Assembly: GCA_002428325.1 (NCBI GenBank)
Contig: DIVR01000005.1
Location: 1 to 10,056 of the forward strand
Source: a bacterium UBP4_UBA6127
GTDB lineage: Bacteria; UBP4; UBA4092
Reading direction: 5' to 3'
Length of the DNA: 10,056 nt
The notes beneath the pieces were generated by a model, which was given only the letters and a program-made list of their open reading frames with translations, searched no databases and was not told the DNA's origin. Below, one piece after another: positions 7,405-10,056 of this stretch (positions within the stretch are counted from its first letter, which is position 1; every line of letters starts with the position of its first letter). The position numbers and the translations under genes are program-made.

Positions 7405-8829
7405 ATGGAACGAATTAAAACTCAAGTAGTGATTATTGGGGGCGGCCCCGGCGGGTATGCGGCGGCTTTTTATGCAGCCGATAAGGGAATGAAAGTCATC
7501 TTGGTGGAGAAAGATAAAAGCCTGGGAGGAGTTTGCCTGAATCGGGGATGTATCCCCTCCAAGGCTCTTCTTCATGCAACCCAGCTGATTCGGGATACCC
7601 GAGAGTCAGCCCATCGGGGAGTTACCTTTACCGAACCGAAAATTGAATTGGATAAACTGAGACTCTGGAAAGAATCTGTCCTGGAAAAACTGGCCGGGGG
7701 TGTGGGGTCTCTGGCAAAACTCCGAGGGGTGGAAGTGATGCATGGCAGGGGATATTTTGATGATTCAAAAACCCTGAGAGTGGAATCCACCGAAGGCCAG
7801 AAATTTATTGAATTTGAAAAAGCTATTATTGCAGTGGGTTCTAAATCTGATCTTCCCGCTGTATTTGATTTAGGAAACCCCCGGATCATGACTTCCCGGC
7901 AGGCCCTGGAACTGGATGATGTTCCGGAGACCCTATTGATTGTCGGCGGGGGATATATCGGGATGGAACTGGGGACGGTCTATTCAACCCTGGGCAGCCA
8001 GATCACCGTGGTGGAAGCTTTACCTTCTATCCTGGCAGGCGCTGACCCTGACCTGATCAGGCCTGTCATAAAATTTGCCGAGAAATCCTTTAAGGAAATC
8101 AGGGTCAATACCAAGGTAACGAAGATGGCAACAGCCGGTAAACATATCCAGGTAATTATGGAAAAGGATGGGAATTCCATTGAAGAGTTATTCGATAAGG
8201 TCCTGGTTTCAGTTGGCCGGGTACCCAATTGCGCCGATATCGGATTGGAAAATACCCAAGTGAAACAAGATGATCGAAAATACATAATCGCTAATGATAA
8301 ACAGCAGACAAATGACCCCAATATCTATGCCATCGGGGATGTGGTGGGGGGCTTGATGTTGGCGCATAAGGCATCCAAGGAAGCCCGAATCGCGGTGGAA
8401 GTCATCTCCGGCGAGGAAAGTGTTTTTGAAGATAATATTATTATCCCGGCAGTGGTTTTTACCGACCCTGAAGTGGCATGGTGCGGGCTGACAGAAGCTG
8501 ACGCTAAAAAGAAAAATATCCCGGTGGAAATAGTGAAGTTTCCCTGGTCGGCTTCCGGTAGAGCTTTAACCTTTGACCGGCCGGATGGTATCACCAAACT
8601 ATTGATTGACCCTGAGACCGAACGAATCAAAGGGGTCGGTATTTCCGGCCATGGAGCCGGTGAGCTTATCAGTGAAGGAGTCCTGGCAATTGAAATGGGC
8701 GCTACGGCCAGGGATTTAGCTGAGACAGTCCATCCCCACCCCACTCTCTCGGAAACCTTAATGGAGTGTGCTGAGATGTTTTATGGGTATTCCACTCATG
8801 CTTATTCCAGGAAGAAAAAAGAAGAATAG
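7405..8829 (+). CDS. lpdA: Dihydrolipoamide dehydrogenase, E3 component
   Basis: A 474-residue FAD-dependent disulfide oxidoreductase that reoxidises the dihydrolipoyl arm of E2 and passes electrons to NAD+. Visible are the FAD-binding GGGPGG (12-17), the redox-active disulfide GGVCLNRGCIPSK with Cys44 and Cys49, the NAD-binding GGGYIG (181-186), the second FAD contact AIGD (309-312), and the dimer-interface catalytic pair His445 and Glu450 in HPHPTLSE. Length is normal, and there is no N-terminal lipoyl domain such as some E3 proteins carry. It is the last gene of the PDH operon and is followed within 35 bases by a terminator hairpin. It may also serve other 2-oxoacid dehydrogenases or the glycine cleavage system if the genome has them, which the window does not show. 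Confidence 0.96.
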   Translation: MERIKTQVVIIGGGPGGYAAAFYAADKGMKVILVEKDKSLGGVCLNRGCIPSKALLHATQLIRDTRESAHRGVTFTEPKIELDKLRLWKESVLEKLAGGVGSLAKLRGVEVMHGRGYFDDSKTLRVESTEGQKFIEFEKAIIAVGSKSDLPAVFDLGNPRIMTSRQALELDDVPETLLIVGGGYIGMELGTVYSTLGSQITVVEALPSILAGADPDLIRPVIKFAEKSFKEIRVNTKVTKMATAGKHIQVIMEKDGNSIEELFDKVLVSVGRVPNCADIGLENTQVKQDDRKYIIANDKQQTNDPNIYAIGDVVGGLMLAHKASKEARIAVEVISGEESVFEDNIIIPAVVFTDPEVAWCGLTEADAKKKNIPVEIVKFPWSASGRALTFDRPDGITKLLIDPETERIKGVGISGHGAGELISEGVLAIEMGATARDLAETVHPHPTLSETLMECAEMFYGYSTHAYSRKKKEE

Positions 8830-8862
8830 AAGTTTTTATTTTGGACATTATGATAGATTCTG

Positions 8863-8900
8863 AAGGTAGAGGATAACCCCTCTACCTTTTTTTCTTTTTC
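8863..8900 (+). terminator. Intrinsic terminator of the PDH operon
   Basis: AAGGTAGAGG (8863-8872) pairs perfectly with CCTCTACCTT (8879-8888) around a six-base loop, and seven consecutive T on and after the right arm are followed by C and five more T. This closes the aceE-aceF-lpdA transcript. Confidence 0.95.
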
Positions 8901-9507
8901 ATAATATTAAGGGAGTGATTCATCCTCCCTATTCTCCAATCGACAGAAAAAGGAATAGTTTCCCTTCCCAAGGACACCTTCTTCCTTTAGAACTTTTTCC
9001 GTCTTTTAGTTAGGGAGCAGCTCTGTAACTCTTTTATTATCATACCTTCTTATTTTTGACAGCTGTCAAAAGCTTCTCCCATTTTAGGAATCAATCTCAT
9101 TATAGGGGTGCTGGGTCCCCTTTTTCGGCAGACCCTCCCAGTCCCATAATTTGACTACTTTAGTGGGACAATAGCCACCAGGGTGTTAATGTTTTCTATT
9201 ATTGGGATACAGTAGGTATTGGATATCAGAACTGAACAACCCTTCTTAAGCAGAATGTAGCATCCTTATCCAAATGGCAGCCCATTGGGCTGTTTCAGAA
9301 TAAAAAACCAGAAAGAGGTTTTTTAAAACTCTATTGTAATGCCTATCACCGAAAGCCTCAAAACAATGGAATAAGAAATAGGGGCTAAGCTGTTTGGGTG
9401 TTCTGTACTCAAGCAGCAAACCACTCCATAATCCCTTTATAGATATATCGCCAACGTATAAATATTCTGTAAAAGTCAGGAGTATGATATTAAGCTCCTA
9501 TATTATG
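8901..9507. other. AT-rich gene-poor stretch with several short hairpins
   Basis: I see no supportable protein gene here. The one ORF of some length, 9394-9576 on the + strand, has no SD, low-complexity composition, and runs over the promoter at 9532-9560. Structure is nonetheless present. Besides the palindrome at 9054-9071 there are hairpins GTCCCA/TGGGAC (9141-9169), CAGCCC-ATT-GGGCTG (9278-9292), TAAAAAACC/GGTTTTTTA (9301-9325), and an 11-bp stem at 9389-9399/9407-9417 that includes two G-U pairs if read as + strand RNA. The stretch may be a decayed gene or mobile element, or may hold a small RNA; nothing in it is recognisable. Confidence 0.5.
9054..9071. promoter_or_regulatory. 18-bp perfect palindrome, possible operator
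   Basis: TTTTGACAGCTGTCAAAA is self-complementary over all 18 bases. It carries a TTGACA on each strand, so it could overlap a -35 in either direction. On the minus strand a TATGAT (9044-9039) follows after 19 bases, slightly long spacing. No gene lies immediately downstream on that strand before the PDH terminator. The symmetry suits a dimeric regulator; none is identifiable here. Confidence 0.4.
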
Positions 9508-9529
9508 AAAATATATATTTTAAATAAAT
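9508..9529 (+). promoter_or_regulatory. UP-like element of the 9532 promoter
   Basis: This run is almost entirely A and T, starting with the 14-bp palindrome AAAATATATATTTT and ending in AAATAAAT. It falls at about -59 to -38 relative to the predicted transcription start at 9567, the place where the RNA polymerase alpha subunit binds UP elements. Confidence 0.5.
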
Positions 9530-9531
9530 GC

Positions 9532-9560
9532 TTGACAGGGTATCTCATATCTAATATGAT
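9532..9560 (+). promoter_or_regulatory. Strong sigma-70-type promoter of the repeat-containing gene
   Basis: TTGACA (9532-9537), a 17-base spacer and TATGAT (9555-9560) are a near-consensus housekeeping promoter, with predicted start near 9567 and a 5' leader of about 41 bases. A dyad TCATAT-CTA-ATATGA (9545-9559) overlaps the spacer and the -10 box and could be a repressor site. Confidence 0.8.
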
Positions 9561-9595
9561 GCTTTCAGAACGATAAGAACTAAAATAAATTCTAT

Positions 9596-9600
9596 GAGGT
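9596..9600 (+). promoter_or_regulatory. Shine-Dalgarno site for the ATG at 9608
   Basis: GAGGT is seven bases before ATG 9608, ideal for initiation. The downstream candidate starts TTG 9670 and ATG 9697 have no purine-rich site before them (the bases ahead of 9670 are mostly pyrimidine), so ribosomes should load at 9608. Confidence 0.75.
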
Positions 9601-9607
9601 TGAAACC

Positions 9608-9667
9608 ATGGAAATACGTATTAGTTCTACCTACCTACCTACCTACCTACCTATTCTTCTTATTTAG
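9608..9667 (+). CDS. Short reading frame through the CTAC tract (OFF-register product or leader peptide)
   Basis: From ATG 9608 with its good SD the frame runs MEIRISS, then the repeat-encoded TYLPTYLP, then a few hydrophobic residues, and stops at TAG 9665-9667: 19 residues. Because the repeat unit is four bases, every frame through it encodes the same cycle Thr-Tyr-Leu-Pro and none meets a stop inside the tract. I read this as the truncated product of the downstream gene when the tract is in the wrong register. The stop is only two bases before TTG 9670, the first possible start of the main frame, so low-level reinitiation is conceivable. The alternative is a true leader peptide. Confidence 0.5.
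   Translation: MEIRISSTYLPTYLPILLI
9627..9653 (+). repeat. Tetranucleotide microsatellite, 6.75 copies of CTAC
   Basis: Six perfect CTAC units (9627-9650) plus CTA, without interruption, begin 16 bases after the ATG codon at 9608. Changing the copy number shifts the frame. With the present tract the distance from ATG 9608 to the main frame (for example ATG 9697) is 89 bases, out of frame. One more unit gives 93 and two fewer give 81, both in frame. One fewer unit leads to a stop at TAA 9678 (present numbering). Confidence 0.95.
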
Positions 9668-9669
9668 TA

Positions 9670-10056
9670 TTGAGTATTAAGAAAGCTCTATTATTCATGT
9701 TATGGGGAATACTGGGAATTACTTTGGCTCTACCTGCTTGGGGCAGTGAGAGAGAATGGAAAGAAAACGAAGCCCTTCGGGATGGACAGACCCGGGTCTG
9801 GAAATCTACTAAAGTTCAGGAAGTGAAAAATCCTTTTACCGGTGAAATAAGTGTTAATACAGTAACCCATCAATATTATGAAAAAGCCGATGGTTTGAAC
9901 TATAACGCCGGAACTAAAGATAAACCTAAATGGTTGCCTTCAGTAGAAACTATCAGCCCCACCGATGACCCCTATTTCCCCTATCAAGCTAACCAGGGCC
10001 CATATCAGGTGAGATTTGGAGCATCCATCAACCAAACCACTCCGATTGAATATACT
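9670..10056 (+). CDS. Exported protein of unknown function, putatively phase-variable (3' end outside window)
   Basis: A frame open from 9625 to the window end encodes a Sec signal peptide followed by a soluble, aromatic- and Pro-rich region. From TTG 9670 it starts MSIKKALLFMLWGILG and reaches a likely cleavage region in LALPAWGSE; 129 residues are visible from there, 120 from ATG 9697. The mature part reads EREWKENEALRDGQTRVW, then VTHQYYEKADGLNY, then PYQVRFGASINQ. I do not recognise the family; the ADGLNY...QGPYQVRFG pattern vaguely recalls the N-terminal region of large secreted proteins with RHS-like or repeat-rich bodies, from memory only. With one more CTAC unit it would be joined to ATG 9608, adding about 21 residues before the signal peptide. 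As sequenced it is out of frame with the only well-supported start, so it should be OFF or weakly expressed through TTG 9670. The low-stringency TTG start is a fallback and the coordinate is approximate. Confidence 0.7.
   Translation, partial: MSIKKALLFMLWGILGITLALPAWGSEREWKENEALRDGQTRVWKSTKVQEVKNPFTGEISVNTVTHQYYEKADGLNYNAGTKDKPKWLPSVETISPTDDPYFPYQANQGPYQVRFGASINQTTPIEYT

Noticed and set aside
8913..9010. Minus-strand stretch that reads like protein (for example KTEKVLKEEGVLGKGNYSFF) between stops
   Set aside because: It is only about 30 codons, with a stop just before it, no start or SD and no recognisable family. It may be a decayed gene but cannot be supported.
9394..9576. 60-codon + strand open frame
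   Set aside because: It has no SD, a composition typical of AT-rich noncoding DNA, and it runs across the strong promoter at 9532-9560 and overlaps the hairpin at 9389-9417.
9627..9653. CTAC repeat as a CRISPR or recombination site
   Set aside because: The unit is four bases with no spacers; it is a simple microsatellite inside a translated region.

Overview
The window is bacterial chromosomal DNA of moderate GC content. It is gene-dense from 1 to about 8900 and AT-rich and gene-poor from about 8900 to 9600. Start sites follow ordinary bacterial rules, with Shine-Dalgarno (SD) sites of the AGGAG/AAGGA/GAGGT type, and there are two clean intrinsic terminators. The secreted hydrolases and exported proteins suggest a free-living or host-associated heterotroph. 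The phylum cannot be fixed from this sequence. The C-terminal beta-sandwich of the first gene and the style of the last gene resemble, from memory only, proteins common in Planctomycetes-Verrucomicrobia-Lentisphaerae-type genomes; that is a weak inference.

Left part (1-2240): the 3' end of a family 20-type glycoside hydrolase gene is followed 27 bases later by an exported endonuclease/exonuclease/phosphatase-fold hydrolase. The pair ends at a strong intrinsic terminator.

Centre (2273-8900): a complete pyruvate dehydrogenase operon of the homodimeric-E1 type lies on the + strand: aceE (E1), E2 with one lipoyl domain, and dihydrolipoamide dehydrogenase (E3). It ends at a terminator just after the E3 stop. 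A lipoate-protein ligase-type gene is divergently transcribed on the - strand, so one locus holds both the complex and an enzyme able to lipoylate Lys41 of its E2. The roughly 340-base divergent control region contains several strong inverted repeats, some of which share bases and so would be mutually exclusive as RNA structures. This is unusual for a simple promoter region.

Right part (8900-10056): about 630 bases without a credible gene hold an 18-bp perfect palindrome and a run of short hairpins. Next comes an unusually complete expression signal: an AT-rich UP-like element, TTGACA, a 17-bp spacer, TATGAT, then a GAGGT SD and an ATG at 9608. Six bases after the first six codons of this start lies a tetranucleotide tract of 6.75 copies of CTAC. 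The ATG reads through the tract into a stop at 9665, while a long open frame with a Sec signal peptide begins just downstream in another frame. One more repeat unit, or two fewer, would join them. This is the architecture of a phase-variable (contingency) locus, captured here in the OFF register. It is the most interesting feature of the window. The protein it would control is exported, unrecognised, and cut by the window end.
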